Shown: positions 36,087-44,664, numbered from the stretch's first letter. The stretch is 64,000 nt of DNA from Nocardia sp. NBC_00403 (GCF_036046055.1 NZ_CP107939.1:5208001-5272000); one strand, 5' to 3'. Notes: generated from the sequence alone by a model not told the origin. Program-made: numbers and translations.

Positions 36087-36552
36087 ATGTGCACGATACG
36101 GCTCGGCCGACCCCTGTCGAGGTACATCTGCCCTTGTCGGCACCAGCCGCTGGATCGGATACTGCCCCGCCGTCGGTAAAGGTAAGCACCAGCAGTCTCC
36201 CCATGACCGGACTGCCCGACCCGTGGTCACGGACCGGGTTGCCGACCAGACTTCCCGGCGCACCACCCGTAAAGATGCCGTAAAAGCATGTTTGAGGCAA
36301 ACCGACAACCGTCTACGATCCACCACCACAACAGATCTGCCCTGTCGGCCTCCGCAGCAATGGCAGTCAGCGCGCACCACAGTCCACCCACCGGTACCGG
36401 GTGACGGTGGTAGAGCTGCGACGGACACCTCGCCGAGTCCGTCCTGCTGCTCGACACCACTACGAACTGAGCCGGTTCATCTCCGGTCGTAGGGCTAGAG
36501 GGGCGACGGTTCGAGGGCGCCGCCCGCCGTGGCGTCGGCACCCTCGAGCTGT
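36087..36552 (-). other. Long 5' region of the CBS-permease operon
   Basis: No gene is supported. The stretch includes the 19-nt leader motif (36241-36259) and GC-rich inverted segments between it and the GTG (for example GTGGTCAC near 36224-36231) that could fold as an expression platform. Confidence 0.4.
36241..36259 (-). promoter_or_regulatory. 19-nt leader motif, copy 1 (CBS/ArsB-NhaD operon)
   Basis: On the coding strand this is GCCGGGAAGTCTGGTCGGC, with GCCG/CGGC arms, preceded by CGGGTGGTGC. It is identical to copy 2 at 40579-40597 before the NhaP-type antiporter, whose preceding bases (CGGGTGT) also match. Two unrelated ion-transport operons sharing it, 100-175 nt before their starts, points to a common RNA leader or protein site. 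Confidence 0.6.
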
Positions 36553-37344
36553 TCAGGAGTTGAGGTCGCGCTGGTTGAACCAGGCCAGGCCCGCGGTTGA
36601 CAGGACCGCTGAGATAGCCAAAAGGGTTGCGGCGTCGGCCCATTGCATTCCATTCCGCAACGGCTCGCCGCCGATGTAGTAGTGGAACGGTGACAGGTAT
36701 TTCAGCCAGTCGGCGCCGAGGACACTGGCGAGGCTGTAGGCGGCGTAGGTGAGTACCCCGATTCCTGCGGCACCGGCGAGGACGGGTCCGCGACGTCCGA
36801 TGGCGGCGCCGAGGCCGATTGCCAGTGCACCGAAGGTGATTGCCAGCAGGGCCAGGTTGAGGCATTGGGCCGCAAACTCGCCGACGCTGATCGAGTCGAG
36901 ATCAGCAGCGGATCGGATCGTCAGCATGCCGAGAAAGACCAGCATCCCGATCGCGACAGCGCCGGTGACCAGAGCGGTGAAGCGTTGCAGCGCGAGCCGG
37001 GTTCGGCTGACCGGGTACGCGAGCAACAGGTCCAGGTATCCGGATTCCTCGTCGCCCGCGATGGCGCGGGCACCGAAGGTGACACCAAAGATCATCGCCA
37101 GCAGCGGCAGCAGGAGCCCGAACACGCTGGAGCCGAGATAGCCTGCGGCCGAGGACATGTCGTCCAGGCGCAGCGCTTCACGCATCGCATCGGGGTAGTT
37201 CTGCACCGCGTCGGCCATTCCGCCGCTCGCCACTTGTGGGTAGAACCCGGCGTACATCAGACCGACTGCGGCGATGCCGGCCGACCACGCGACCAGCGAG
37301 CGGCGATTGTCGGTAATTGTCTGGGTGTAGATGTCAGGCAGCAT
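36553..37344 (-). CDS. ABC-2 type transporter permease
   Basis: The 263-residue protein has six TM segments: about residues 20-38, 70-95 (LGSSVFGLLLPLLAMIFGVT), 112-135, 155-180, 185-205 and 235-255. The conserved ABC-2 region is GARAIAGDEESGYLDLLLAYPVSRTR. It forms a homodimeric exporter with the ATPase encoded just upstream (11-bp gene overlap). Substrate unknown; the divergent MarR-like regulator suggests drug or lipophile export. Confidence 0.88.
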   Translation of the reverse strand: MLPDIYTQTITDNRRSLVAWSAGIAAVGLMYAGFYPQVASGGMADAVQNYPDAMREALRLDDMSSAAGYLGSSVFGLLLPLLAMIFGVTFGARAIAGDEESGYLDLLLAYPVSRTRLALQRFTALVTGAVAIGMLVFLGMLTIRSAADLDSISVGEFAAQCLNLALLAITFGALAIGLGAAIGRRGPVLAGAAGIGVLTYAAYSLASVLGADWLKYLSPFHYYIGGEPLRNGMQWADAATLLAISAVLSTAGLAWFNQRDLNS

Positions 37345-38236
37345 CGGATTCTCCGGTGTAGTAGCCGTGGAACAGGTCTTCGAGCGCGGGTTCGGTCACC
37401 GACAAAGCGACGACCTGGTGTGCCACGAGAGTCCGCAGCAAAGCGTCCGGGCTGCCGCTTACCTGACAACGCAGGGTGGTGCCCTCCACTTCGATGCTGG
37501 TCACATTCGGGATTGTCGTGAACTCGGCGAGGGTGACCGGTTCGGTGAAGGTGACCTCAATATTGCGAACGGCGTTGGCGCGCAGCCCTGTCACCGTGTT
37601 CAGCGCCACCAGGCTCCCTTCACGGATGATGGCGACCCGGTCGGCGACCGCCTCGACTTCACTCATGATGTGGCTCGACATGAACACCGTCTGACCGTTG
37701 GCCGCCGCTTCGGCGGTCATCTCCAGGAAGGTTTGCTGACCGAGAGGGTCTAGACCCGAGGTCGGCTCGTCCAGGATCAGCAGCTCCGGGGAATGCATGA
37801 ACGCCTGCACCAGCCCGAGCTTCTGCCGGTTGCCCTTGGAGAGGGTTTTGACCAGTGCGCCCTGATCCAATTCGAGCCGTTTACACAGCGAGTCGATCCG
37901 TTGCGCATCGACGCCGCCGCGTAGAGCGGCCAGGAATCGCAGCGTCGCACCAACGCGCTGGCGGCCCGGTACGACGAAGTCTCCAGCGAGGTACCCGATC
38001 CTCGCGTGTAACGCCACTGCGTCCGCCCGTGGGTCAAGGCCCAGAACCCGGGCGGAGCCGCCGGTTGGGCGGATCAAGTCGAGTAGCAGCCGGATGGTTG
38101 TCGATTTGCCTGCTCCGTTCGGGCCCAGGTAACCGAACACCTCGCCGCTGCGGACTTCCAGGGATAACTCGACCAGACCTCGGACCGAACCGTAGGTCTT
38201 GCTGAGCCCTTGAAGCTCAATCACGTTCACCATCAT
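37334..38236 (-). CDS. ABC exporter ATP-binding protein
   Basis: The 300-residue ATPase has Walker A GPNGAGKST, Q-loop region IGYLAGDFVVPG, signature LSKGNRQKLGLVQAF (LSKGN variant of LSGGQ), Walker B LLILDEPTSGLD and the H-loop MSSHIMSEVEAVAD. A C-terminal DUF4162-like extension (about 220-290) is typical of daunorubicin/CcmA-type exporters. ATG 38236 lies 70 bp from the divergent regulator start. It pairs with the permease at 36553. Confidence 0.92.
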   Translation of the reverse strand: MMVNVIELQGLSKTYGSVRGLVELSLEVRSGEVFGYLGPNGAGKSTTIRLLLDLIRPTGGSARVLGLDPRADAVALHARIGYLAGDFVVPGRQRVGATLRFLAALRGGVDAQRIDSLCKRLELDQGALVKTLSKGNRQKLGLVQAFMHSPELLILDEPTSGLDPLGQQTFLEMTAEAAANGQTVFMSSHIMSEVEAVADRVAIIREGSLVALNTVTGLRANAVRNIEVTFTEPVTLAEFTTIPNVTSIEVEGTTLRCQVSGSPDALLRTLVAHQVVALSVTEPALEDLFHGYYTGESDAA

Positions 38237-38245
38237 TCAATCGTA

Positions 38246-38257
38246 CTGAAGTTTCAG
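38246..38257. promoter_or_regulatory. Candidate operator in the ABC exporter/MarR divergent promoter
   Basis: CTGAA-GT-TTCAG is a perfect 5-bp inverted repeat in the 70-bp gap between the exporter and regulator starts. Its location suits binding by the divergent MarR-like protein. Confidence 0.4.
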
Positions 38258-38305
38258 AGATCTGTAAATATTCGGAACAGTTGGAGGTTTGCTACGTTTG
38301 AACAC

Positions 38306-38779
38306 GTGGGAACCAACGAGCGATTGCGGGCAGCCGCGGAGAAGCTGGCCTTGATATTGTCCGACGGCGGCGGCATGCAGCGATCCACCGCTCGGGTGAT
38401 GACAGCCCTGCTCTACACCGAGCAGGACACGATGACCGCCGCCGATCTGTGCGAGGAACTCTCGATCAGCTCCGGCGCGGTCTCGACCGCGATCAAACAT
38501 CTCATCCCGGTCGGGTTGATCGAACGCGTGCCGGCCCCGGGCAGCCGCCGCGACCACTATCGCTTCCGCAGAGGCGCGTGGGCGGCATTGATGTCGCAGC
38601 AGAACACGATGCTGGCCACCATGCGCACCGCGGCCCAGGAAGGCATCGACGCGACCAGTGAGGACACCGTCACCGCACACCGCCTATATGAAATGCAGGA
38701 CTTCTACGCCTACATGACCAACGAGCTGGTCCCGCTGATCGACCGCTGGCGCGAGCAGTACGCGGCTGAACACGACTGA
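38306..38779 (+). CDS. MarR/GbsR-like transcriptional regulator
   Basis: The 157-residue winged-helix protein starts at GTG 38306 (VGTNERLRAAAEKLALILSD). The wHTH is in MTAADLCEELSISSGAVSTA, IKHLIPVGLIERVPAPGSRR and a wing DHYRFRRG. It ends with a long dimerisation helix (RLYEMQDFYAYMTNELVPLI). Such regulators usually repress a divergent exporter, here the ABC pair. No leader is visible between likely promoter elements (TACGTT at 38292) and the GTG, so the message may be leaderless. Confidence 0.82.
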   Translation: MGTNERLRAAAEKLALILSDGGGMQRSTARVMTALLYTEQDTMTAADLCEELSISSGAVSTAIKHLIPVGLIERVPAPGSRRDHYRFRRGAWAALMSQQNTMLATMRTAAQEGIDATSEDTVTAHRLYEMQDFYAYMTNELVPLIDRWREQYAAEHD

Positions 38780-38962
38780 CAGCGTCGTGCCCGCCCTCCT
38801 GGACGGGTTCAGCGAGAACCGGGTCCCTCACCGGCTGCGGTCGGAGATGCTGTTGGACTGCCGACCCCGCGATGGCACCAAAGCCGCGTCGAAGTGTGAT
38901 GCTGCGGCGTTGCGGATCGTGCCGATGTTCACCGGATTGCGTGGGGTGGGCGGTCTGTGGTG

Positions 38963-40468
38963 TCAAAGTGTCTCTGGTGGGCGTCCGGTGGGGTTGGGTT
39001 TGGGGTCGGTGAAGATGGCGGTGATGTGTGGGCTTGTTTCGGAGTCGGGGAGTATGACGAGGACTTCGTCGTCGGCGTGCAGGGTGGTGTCGGCTGCTCC
39101 GGCGACGAGTCGGCCGTCGCGGATGATGAGGCTGATCCAGATGTCGTCGGAGGGGAGGTCGGCGAGGGTGCTGCCGTCGGCGAGTGAGCCGGGGGTGATG
39201 GTGTAGCGGTGTAGTGCGTGTGGTTCGTGCCGGAAGCGCACTCCGATGCCCCATGGTTCGGGGTCGACGGTGCGCAGGGGCACGCCGAGTCGCCGGGCGA
39301 GGGTTGGGACGAGGCCTCCTTGGACGATGACGGAGAACGCGACGACGATGAAGATGATTTCGTAGGCGCGATGGCTGTCGGTGATGCCCGCGTGCACGAT
39401 GAAGGTGCCGAGCAGGATTGGTACTGCGCCTTTGAGTCCGGTCCACAGCACGAATACCCGCTCGCCGCGGGCGAGGTCCACCTTCCATAGCAGCGCGCCG
39501 ACGAGCAGTGGTCGTATCACCAGGGTCAGTAGAACGGCGAGCACGAGGCCGATCAGCCAGGCGCCGCCTTGGCTGATTCCGTCGGGGCCGGTGAGTTGGA
39601 TTGTGAGCCCGAGCATGACGAATACGACGATCTCGGCGAGGTTTGCCAGTGCGGAGTGGAACCGTGCGATTTCGGCTTTGTAGGGTGCGCGTTGATCTCC
39701 GATGACGATGCCTGCGACGAGGACGGCGAGGAATCCGGATCCGTGGGCGAGGGTGGCCGCGCCGTAGATCGCCAAGGCACACATCAGAACTCGCAGGGAG
39801 TAGAGCCCGGCGGCGGGCAGGGGTATGCGACGCATGAACAACAGCAGGCCCAACCCTCCCGTGACACCGACGGTGGCACCGACGACCATTTGCAGCCCGA
39901 ACTCGCCGGTGGCGTGCGCGATGGCTTGGGTGTCGAATGTTGTGGCACCCAGTAGCGCGATCAGTAGGGCGATGCCGACCGGGTCGTTGGCGCCGGACTC
40001 GCCTTGCAGCAGCACGCCGCTGCGGCCGGAGATTTCGCGGTTGCCCAGTACCGAGAACACCACTGCCGGATCGGTCGGTGCGAGTGCGGTGCCGAGCAGT
40101 AGCGCTATCCGCCAGTCGAAGCCGAAGAGCAGGTGTGCGGCGGCGGCGAGGGCCGCTGCTGTCACGAAGGTTCCGGCCACGCCGATCCAGACGATCGCGC
40201 CCGCGGCGGATCGGAAGCGTTTCCATCCGATTTGCATGCCGCCGTCGAACAGGATGATCGCCAGGGCGACCGTCGCCACATGCTCGACGGCGCTGATCGG
40301 TATTCGCCCCAGTTGTGGCCAGACGTCGGAGGCCACGGCGGCACCGACCAGAAACAGAGCCGGTGTCGGCACAGGTAGCCACGCGCCGAGTCGGTTCGAC
40401 AGCACCGCGGCGATGCCTACCAGGGCGGTGATCAGCACTACGAGGGCGAAGGGTTCGACGGTGCTCAC
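38963..40468 (-). CDS. NhaP-type cation/proton antiporter (CPA1) with TrkA-C domain
   Basis: The 501-residue protein has about 12 TMs of a CPA1 antiporter. FDGGMQIGWKRF, ALLLGTALAPTDPAVVFSVL, GESGANDPVGIALLIAL (the Asn-Asp pair of electroneutral exchangers) and HGSGFLAVLVAGIVIGD are visible. A cytosolic C-terminal TrkA-C/RCK_C domain (about 410-490, IGVRFRHEPHALHRYTITPG to VLVILPDSE) makes it resemble K+/H+ antiporters of the NhaP2/CvrA type, in which such domains bind nucleotides. ATG 40468 follows a leader of about 130 nt with the shared 19-nt motif. Confidence 0.88.
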   Translation of the reverse strand: MSTVEPFALVVLITALVGIAAVLSNRLGAWLPVPTPALFLVGAAVASDVWPQLGRIPISAVEHVATVALAIILFDGGMQIGWKRFRSAAGAIVWIGVAGTFVTAAALAAAAHLLFGFDWRIALLLGTALAPTDPAVVFSVLGNREISGRSGVLLQGESGANDPVGIALLIALLGATTFDTQAIAHATGEFGLQMVVGATVGVTGGLGLLLFMRRIPLPAAGLYSLRVLMCALAIYGAATLAHGSGFLAVLVAGIVIGDQRAPYKAEIARFHSALANLAEIVVFVMLGLTIQLTGPDGISQGGAWLIGLVLAVLLTLVIRPLLVGALLWKVDLARGERVFVLWTGLKGAVPILLGTFIVHAGITDSHRAYEIIFIVVAFSVIVQGGLVPTLARRLGVPLRTVDPEPWGIGVRFRHEPHALHRYTITPGSLADGSTLADLPSDDIWISLIIRDGRLVAGAADTTLHADDEVLVILPDSETSPHITAIFTDPKPNPTGRPPETL

Positions 40469-41091
40469 CGGCGTCGCCTACCAACGATCGTCGCCTGTGA
40501 GCGATGTCGGGGTCGGCCGTGTCGGCACTGCCGAGTAGACACGGGATGTCCTTTCGCGAGGTCACACGACGAAGCACCGCCGACCAGACTTCCCGGCACA
40601 CCCGCTTCTTACCTTAACGTTGTTTTTACCGCTGCCACTACGCCTTTTCCGACGGGTATGTGGGTGAACAAGCACCGCGATCTGCCGTTATTCGCGTTGA
40701 CCGAGGCTCGGCGCGGTCTGTGATTTCTCCACCACTGCGGCGGCAATCGCCGACTTCACCGTGCTTGGGAGCGCTCGCCACGCAGACAGTCCGGTCACGT
40801 TGGTTGAGTTCACCACAGCGGCGCCGCAGTCACTGGTGACTATCGCGGACCATGTCGTGGTCAGGTACGGAAGGTCGCTGGTACCGCAACATCCAGGCCG
40901 ATCCGCACTGCCGTCGTAGCCGAGCGGCAAACCCGGTCGCCAACACCACGACCACCCTCCTCGTCCACTCATTGTCGACGGCGGAGGCGGGCCGAAGCCG
41001 GTCGGTTACCCTGCAACGGAAACCCCGGCCGGCGTTTACACGCCCATCTCCCTGTCCTCCGCACGCCCCACCCGGGGCCGAACCCGAGGTC
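40469..41091. other. Antiporter leader and decayed DNA
   Basis: The left 150 bp are the promoter/leader of the antiporter. The rest has no intact gene. A plus-strand piece EGRWYRNIQADPHC faintly recalls deazaflavin-dependent nitroreductases but is too short to call. Confidence 0.4.
40579..40597 (-). promoter_or_regulatory. 19-nt leader motif, copy 2 (NhaP-type antiporter)
   Basis: Identical to 36241-36259. It lies 111-129 nt before the ATG at 40468. The bases just upstream (CGGGTGT) match copy 1 with a small gap. Confidence 0.6.
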
Positions 41092-41368
41092 GACTGTTCG
41101 CTGCCGATCTTGTGTGCACTGCAGCGCAAGCTCGAGGTCGATGTGTTCTCCCTATACACCGACAGCGAAACCTGGGCTGGGCATGCATTCGCATCAGGCA
41201 TTGCAGCAGTATCGATGCGAGATCAACCCGGATACGAAGTTGGTGGTGGTCGGCATGACAGCCACCAACTTCACCATTGCGGACCCGTCTGACGCCGGAA
41301 TGGTCGATGTCGCCGGGTTCGACTCCGCTGTGCCTTCACTATTGGCGGACTTCGCTCGCGGTGTCTGA
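41092..41368 (+). pseudogene. TROVE/Ro60-like RNA-binding protein, C-terminal remnant
   Basis: DCSLPILCALQRKLEVDVFS with LYTDSETWAGH, then after a shift near 41187 HSHQALQQYRCEINPDTKLV, VVGMTATNFTIADPSDAGMV and DVAGFDSAVPSLLADFARG, match the vWA-type C-terminal domain of bacterial Ro (Rsr) proteins. The HEAT-like TROVE part is missing. No Y-RNA-like or RtcB gene was seen. One frameshift plus the 5' truncation make it a pseudogene. Confidence 0.7.
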
Positions 41369-41501
41369 TATCCGGGCTGAGCCAACGAGGGAAAGCCGCA
41401 CAGTCAGGAATCCGAACGCCGAGTGGAGGCGGCCTCGATCGCTCCGCTGTGAGCCCTGTCCTGAATTGGTTCCGTGGTGTGTCTGTCTGTCGGTCGCTCG
41501 A

Positions 41502-41996
41502 TCAGCCGGCCGGGTCGAGCGCCCGGCGGACTGCGTCGGCCGGGTCGGTAGCGACTTGTCCTGCGTCGATGGGGTTTCCACCCGCGTCGCGGAGTTGCCA
41601 GCCGCCGAGACAGACCACGGGGATGTCTCCGCGGTGGTGGGCGAGGGCGAGTTCGGAGAGTGTGCCCCATGATCCGCCGATGACGATCACCGCGTCGGCG
41701 GAGCGCACAAGAATCGCATTCCTCGCCTCACCCATGTTCGTATAGAGCACGGCTGACAGTCCCGCGCAGACCGCGCTGCGGTCGGTGTCGGGGCGGACAC
41801 CGATGACGAGTCCGCCTGTGCGAGAGGCGCCTTCGGCGACAGCGGCCATCACCCCGACGCCGCCACCGCACAGCACCGTCACCCCCGCTTCGGCAAGAAG
41901 CAGACCGACTTCGGCGGCATGTATCGCGTCCGCGTGGGTGCAGTCACGTGGTCCGCAGACAGCGACTTGTCGTGGTGCACCGCACGGTGCGGTCAT
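41502..41996 (-). CDS. Rossmann-fold nucleotide-binding protein, LOG/TIGR00725 type
   Basis: The 164-residue protein has VTVLCGGGVGVMAAVAEGAS (phosphate loop) and AVIVIGGSWGTLSELALAHH, as in the LOG/TIGR00725 group related to DprA/SMF. LOG proteins release cytokinin bases from ribotides or bind nucleotides. The PGGxGTxxE motif appears here as GGSWGTLSE, so phosphoribohydrolase activity is uncertain. The ATG overlaps the preceding stop (ATGA), so it is coupled to the TetR-hydrolase gene. Confidence 0.82.
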   Translation of the reverse strand: MTAPCGAPRQVAVCGPRDCTHADAIHAAEVGLLLAEAGVTVLCGGGVGVMAAVAEGASRTGGLVIGVRPDTDRSAVCAGLSAVLYTNMGEARNAILVRSADAVIVIGGSWGTLSELALAHHRGDIPVVCLGGWQLRDAGGNPIDAGQVATDPADAVRRALDPAG

Positions 41997-43435
41997 GCGG
42001 TGGCCCCGGCCCGGCTGGTCAGCAAGTCCGCCAGTTGCGCGGCGAACTCGTCGGCGGCGAAAATGTAGCCGACGTGATTGCCCGCGAACTCCGCCACGTC
42101 CAGCCCGAGCTGTTCGGCGAGAACGGCATTCGGCTCGGCGGTGAATGTGTCCGCCGAATCGTGACCGGTGGCGAGCACCAGTTTGCCGGCCGCGGCCTGC
42201 AAACTCGTGAAGTCCGGTGTGTAGCGGGGGTATTGGCGAAGTTCGTGTTCCATCCAGAATTTCAGATTCTGCTGGATCCGTGCGGACATCGCCGCTGCCT
42301 CGGGTGACCGATCCTCGGCCGGCGGGCGCCCGCCCATCTGTAGGCCGATACCCGCGCCGAAGGCCGCCATTGCCGCGGGAGTGCCTTCGCTGTGGCTCTT
42401 TTCGTGGATGCCGTCCAGGAATGCCAGCCACTTGTCGGCATCCGGCAACAGACCGGCCAGCGGCGGTTCGTGTGCGACCACCGTGTCGATCAGCTCGGGG
42501 TGTTTGCTGAGCAGTTCCAGCGCGACGACCGCACCGGAGCTGCTGCCGAGCACATAGGCGGGCTGATCGGTCAAGTGGTCGAGCAATGCTGCGGCATCGG
42601 CGCCGTCGGCCGTCACCCGGTCTTCCGGAGGTCCGGCGAGCGGGCTGCGCGAGAATCCGCGCCGATCGTAGGAGACCACCGTGTAACGGTCGGCCATCCG
42701 CTCGGCGAGCGCGTTGAAGGTGCCCGCCTCACCGTTGCCGCCGGGGATCAGCAGCAGAAGTGGACCTGCGCCGCGGATTTCGTAGTGCAAACTCGCGCCG
42801 GGAACAGTGAGGGTGTGGTTGGTCGGAATGTCCATCGGAAAGGCTCCTGGAAGTAACGAAAGTTGCTGCAACGCTTCCCGGATGATGGGCAGCGCCGCAA
42901 CGGGTGGGTCGGAGTCGACCCACCGGTTGATAGCCACATGCAGTGCGGCGGAGATGGCGCCCGCCATGATCCGCGGGAACATGTCGGCGTCGGGATCCCG
43001 ATCGGTCCGCTCGGCGATGGCTTCGGCGAGCGCTTCCTGGATCACGGCCTGTGCCTTGAGGTATTCGCCTTGCAGCGCGGGCGCGCGAGTGATCAGCCGC
43101 ACGCCCTTCGTCCAGGCCGGATCGGGGATTTCGGCGTCACGGAACTCGGTCAGCACCGCGTGGATGACGGCGGGCCACAGTGCCTCCGTGCCCGGCCGCT
43201 CACGTAGCCCGTCCGCGATCCGCCGCGACCGATCCACCGCGAGCGCGCAGATGGCCTCGTACTTGCTGGTGAAATAGTTGTTGAACGTACGCGTCGAAAC
43301 GCCTGCCGCAGCAGCTATGTCCTCGACGAGAACATCATCGAGCCCTCGTTCCACTGCCAGCCGTAGTGCGGCGAATCCCAGCGCTTCACGGGTCGCCAGC
43401 TTCTTACGTTCCCGCAATCCGAGCACGAATGCCAT
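41993..43435 (-). CDS. TetR-alpha/beta hydrolase single-ORF fusion
   Basis: Residues 1-200 are a TetR regulator: RERKKLATREALGFAALRLA, HTH VEDIAAAAGVSTRTFNNYF then TSKYEAICALAVDR, and a helical ligand domain. With no stop, residues 201-480 are an alpha/beta hydrolase: LHYEIRGAGPLLLLIPGGNG, nucleophile elbow VLGSSSGAVVALELL (G-S-S-S-G), acid region VLATGHDSAD and His in FAGNHVGYIF. An internal ATG (42835, MDIPTNHTLTVPGASLHYE) has AGGAG 8 nt upstream, so the hydrolase can also be made separately. ATG 43435 starts the ORF, just below a perfect operator. Normally these are two genes; the fusion may couple ligand sensing and hydrolysis, or reflect a lost stop. Confidence 0.85.
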   Translation of the reverse strand: MAFVLGLRERKKLATREALGFAALRLAVERGLDDVLVEDIAAAAGVSTRTFNNYFTSKYEAICALAVDRSRRIADGLRERPGTEALWPAVIHAVLTEFRDAEIPDPAWTKGVRLITRAPALQGEYLKAQAVIQEALAEAIAERTDRDPDADMFPRIMAGAISAALHVAINRWVDSDPPVAALPIIREALQQLSLLPGAFPMDIPTNHTLTVPGASLHYEIRGAGPLLLLIPGGNGEAGTFNALAERMADRYTVVSYDRRGFSRSPLAGPPEDRVTADGADAAALLDHLTDQPAYVLGSSSGAVVALELLSKHPELIDTVVAHEPPLAGLLPDADKWLAFLDGIHEKSHSEGTPAAMAAFGAGIGLQMGGRPPAEDRSPEAAAMSARIQQNLKFWMEHELRQYPRYTPDFTSLQAAAGKLVLATGHDSADTFTAEPNAVLAEQLGLDVAEFAGNHVGYIFAADEFAAQLADLLTSRAGATA

Positions 43436-43451
43436 GCTTCCGACAATATCC

Positions 43452-43474
43452 AATCTTGCGTGATACGCAAGATT
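43452..43474. promoter_or_regulatory. Perfect TetR-type operator
   Basis: Arms AATCTTGCGT and ACGCAAGATT are exact reverse complements around GAT, placed 17-39 nt upstream of the ATG at 43435. Length and spacing are typical of TetR dimer sites, so the fusion protein probably represses itself. Confidence 0.75.
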
Positions 43475-43612
43475 GCGTGATCAGAATGTTTCATCCGACA
43501 GTCGGATCCTCGGATCGGCAATCGGCACTACCTGGGGTCACTCCCGCTCGAATACCTTCTGCACAGCCCGCGACCGATGCCGTGCGCAACGGGGCATAGT
43601 CGATGGCGACGA

Positions 43613-44575
43613 TCAGCCGAGCAGCGGGGCGGAGACGGCAATGCCTATGGCGGCCAAGGTTGCCGACGCGAGCGGCCCGATAATGACCAGTGCGACAACA
43701 ACTCCCAGGGCGAGGTGGGCGCGAACTCCCGGCCGCGGTTCGATCGGTGGGATCAGCCGCTCGACGCGCGCGGGGAGGTCGACCCCGTTCATGCCGAGCA
43801 CCGCAGAGGCGGCTTCGGGGATGCCGGAAAGGGTGAGCAGGGCGCGCAATACGGCCGTTCGGCCGTGCACGCGCGCGGCCGCGTCATCTGCGCACATCTC
43901 CAGGAGTCGGGCGACTTCGCCCGCGCCGAGGGTGAACAGCTCGATCCGGGAGAGATTGGCCGCGAGCCCTCGCGTCAGTGCGAGCCACAAATGGTGCCGA
44001 CCGGCGAGGTGGGCACGCTCGTGCTCCAATACGGCACGCAACTGGTGCTGGTCGAGAGCGGCGATCGCGCCGCGCGTGACGACGACGGTGTGTGGCTTGC
44101 CCGCCACGCTGTAGGCGGCCGGTTGGGCGACCTCGAGCACTATGGCATCCAATCCGGCATCGTGCCGCCCGGCTATTCGAACCATACGCGCGTGCTCGTG
44201 GGTGGTGCTGCGGGCCAGGAGAAACCACCGTCCGACGCGGACGAGCAGCACCACTCCTGCGCACATGGCGAACCCCGTCAGTGCGATGAACCCGCCTTGC
44301 ACCAGGACTCCGTAGTGACCGGTGGCGGCGTCGTGCAGTTGGGTGTAGCAGCTGTCGAGGACCGGGCGGCCCGGCTCGGCCAAATCAACGATCACGTAGG
44401 CGATGACGATCACCGGGACCACGGTCCATGAGACGATTACCGACCCGATCGCGCTCAGCCACGCGACCAGCTCGAACTGTGGCGCAATGCCGCGGTGGGT
44501 GAGTCGCGCGAGGGGGCGTGGAGCCAGCACGGCGACGGCGAAGCTGGAGAGGATCAGGCAGACCGCCTCGCTCAT
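43613..44575 (-). CDS. BlaR1/M56-like membrane metallopeptidase
   Basis: The 320-residue protein has TM segments at about 5-22, 35-60, 95-115 and 285-310. The zinc site HERAH in LRAVLEHERAHLAGRHHLWL and the downstream EMCADDAAARVHGR (third ligand Glu) mark an M56/M48-type protease. In BlaR1/MecR1 systems such a protease cleaves a BlaI repressor upon signal; no penicillin-sensor domain is attached here, as in mycobacterial BlaR (Rv1845c-like). It lies downstream of blaI on the same strand. ATG 44575 overlaps the stop of a 30-codon ORF. Confidence 0.85.
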   Translation of the reverse strand: MSEAVCLILSSFAVAVLAPRPLARLTHRGIAPQFELVAWLSAIGSVIVSWTVVPVIVIAYVIVDLAEPGRPVLDSCYTQLHDAATGHYGVLVQGGFIALTGFAMCAGVVLLVRVGRWFLLARSTTHEHARMVRIAGRHDAGLDAIVLEVAQPAAYSVAGKPHTVVVTRGAIAALDQHQLRAVLEHERAHLAGRHHLWLALTRGLAANLSRIELFTLGAGEVARLLEMCADDAAARVHGRTAVLRALLTLSGIPEAASAVLGMNGVDLPARVERLIPPIEPRPGVRAHLALGVVVALVIIGPLASATLAAIGIAVSAPLLG

Positions 44576-44664
44576 CCGGCGGCCCGCTGTGCGACAGGTC
44601 GTCGGATCCGGGCGCATAGCTCGGTGCTGCGCTGTTTCGAAGTCTTGAATGCGTGAAAACGCAT
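44572..44664 (-). CDS. 30-codon ORF translationally coupled to the M56 peptidase
   Basis: ATG 44664 is preceded by AGGAGG, 9 nt upstream. It encodes MRFHAFKTSKQRSTELCARI plus RRPVAQRAAG, basic with one Cys. Its TGA overlaps the peptidase ATG (ATGA). The peptidase itself lacks a good ribosome site, so reinitiation from this ORF likely drives it. It may be a leader peptide or a real basic micro-protein. It is below normal gene-calling length. Confidence 0.5.
   Translation of the reverse strand: MRFHAFKTSKQRSTELCARIRRPVAQRAAG

Noticed and set aside
40852..40930. Deazaflavin-dependent nitroreductase fragment (EGRWYRNIQADPHC)
   Set aside because: Only about 14 residues resemble the family; flanking sequence does not continue it in any frame.
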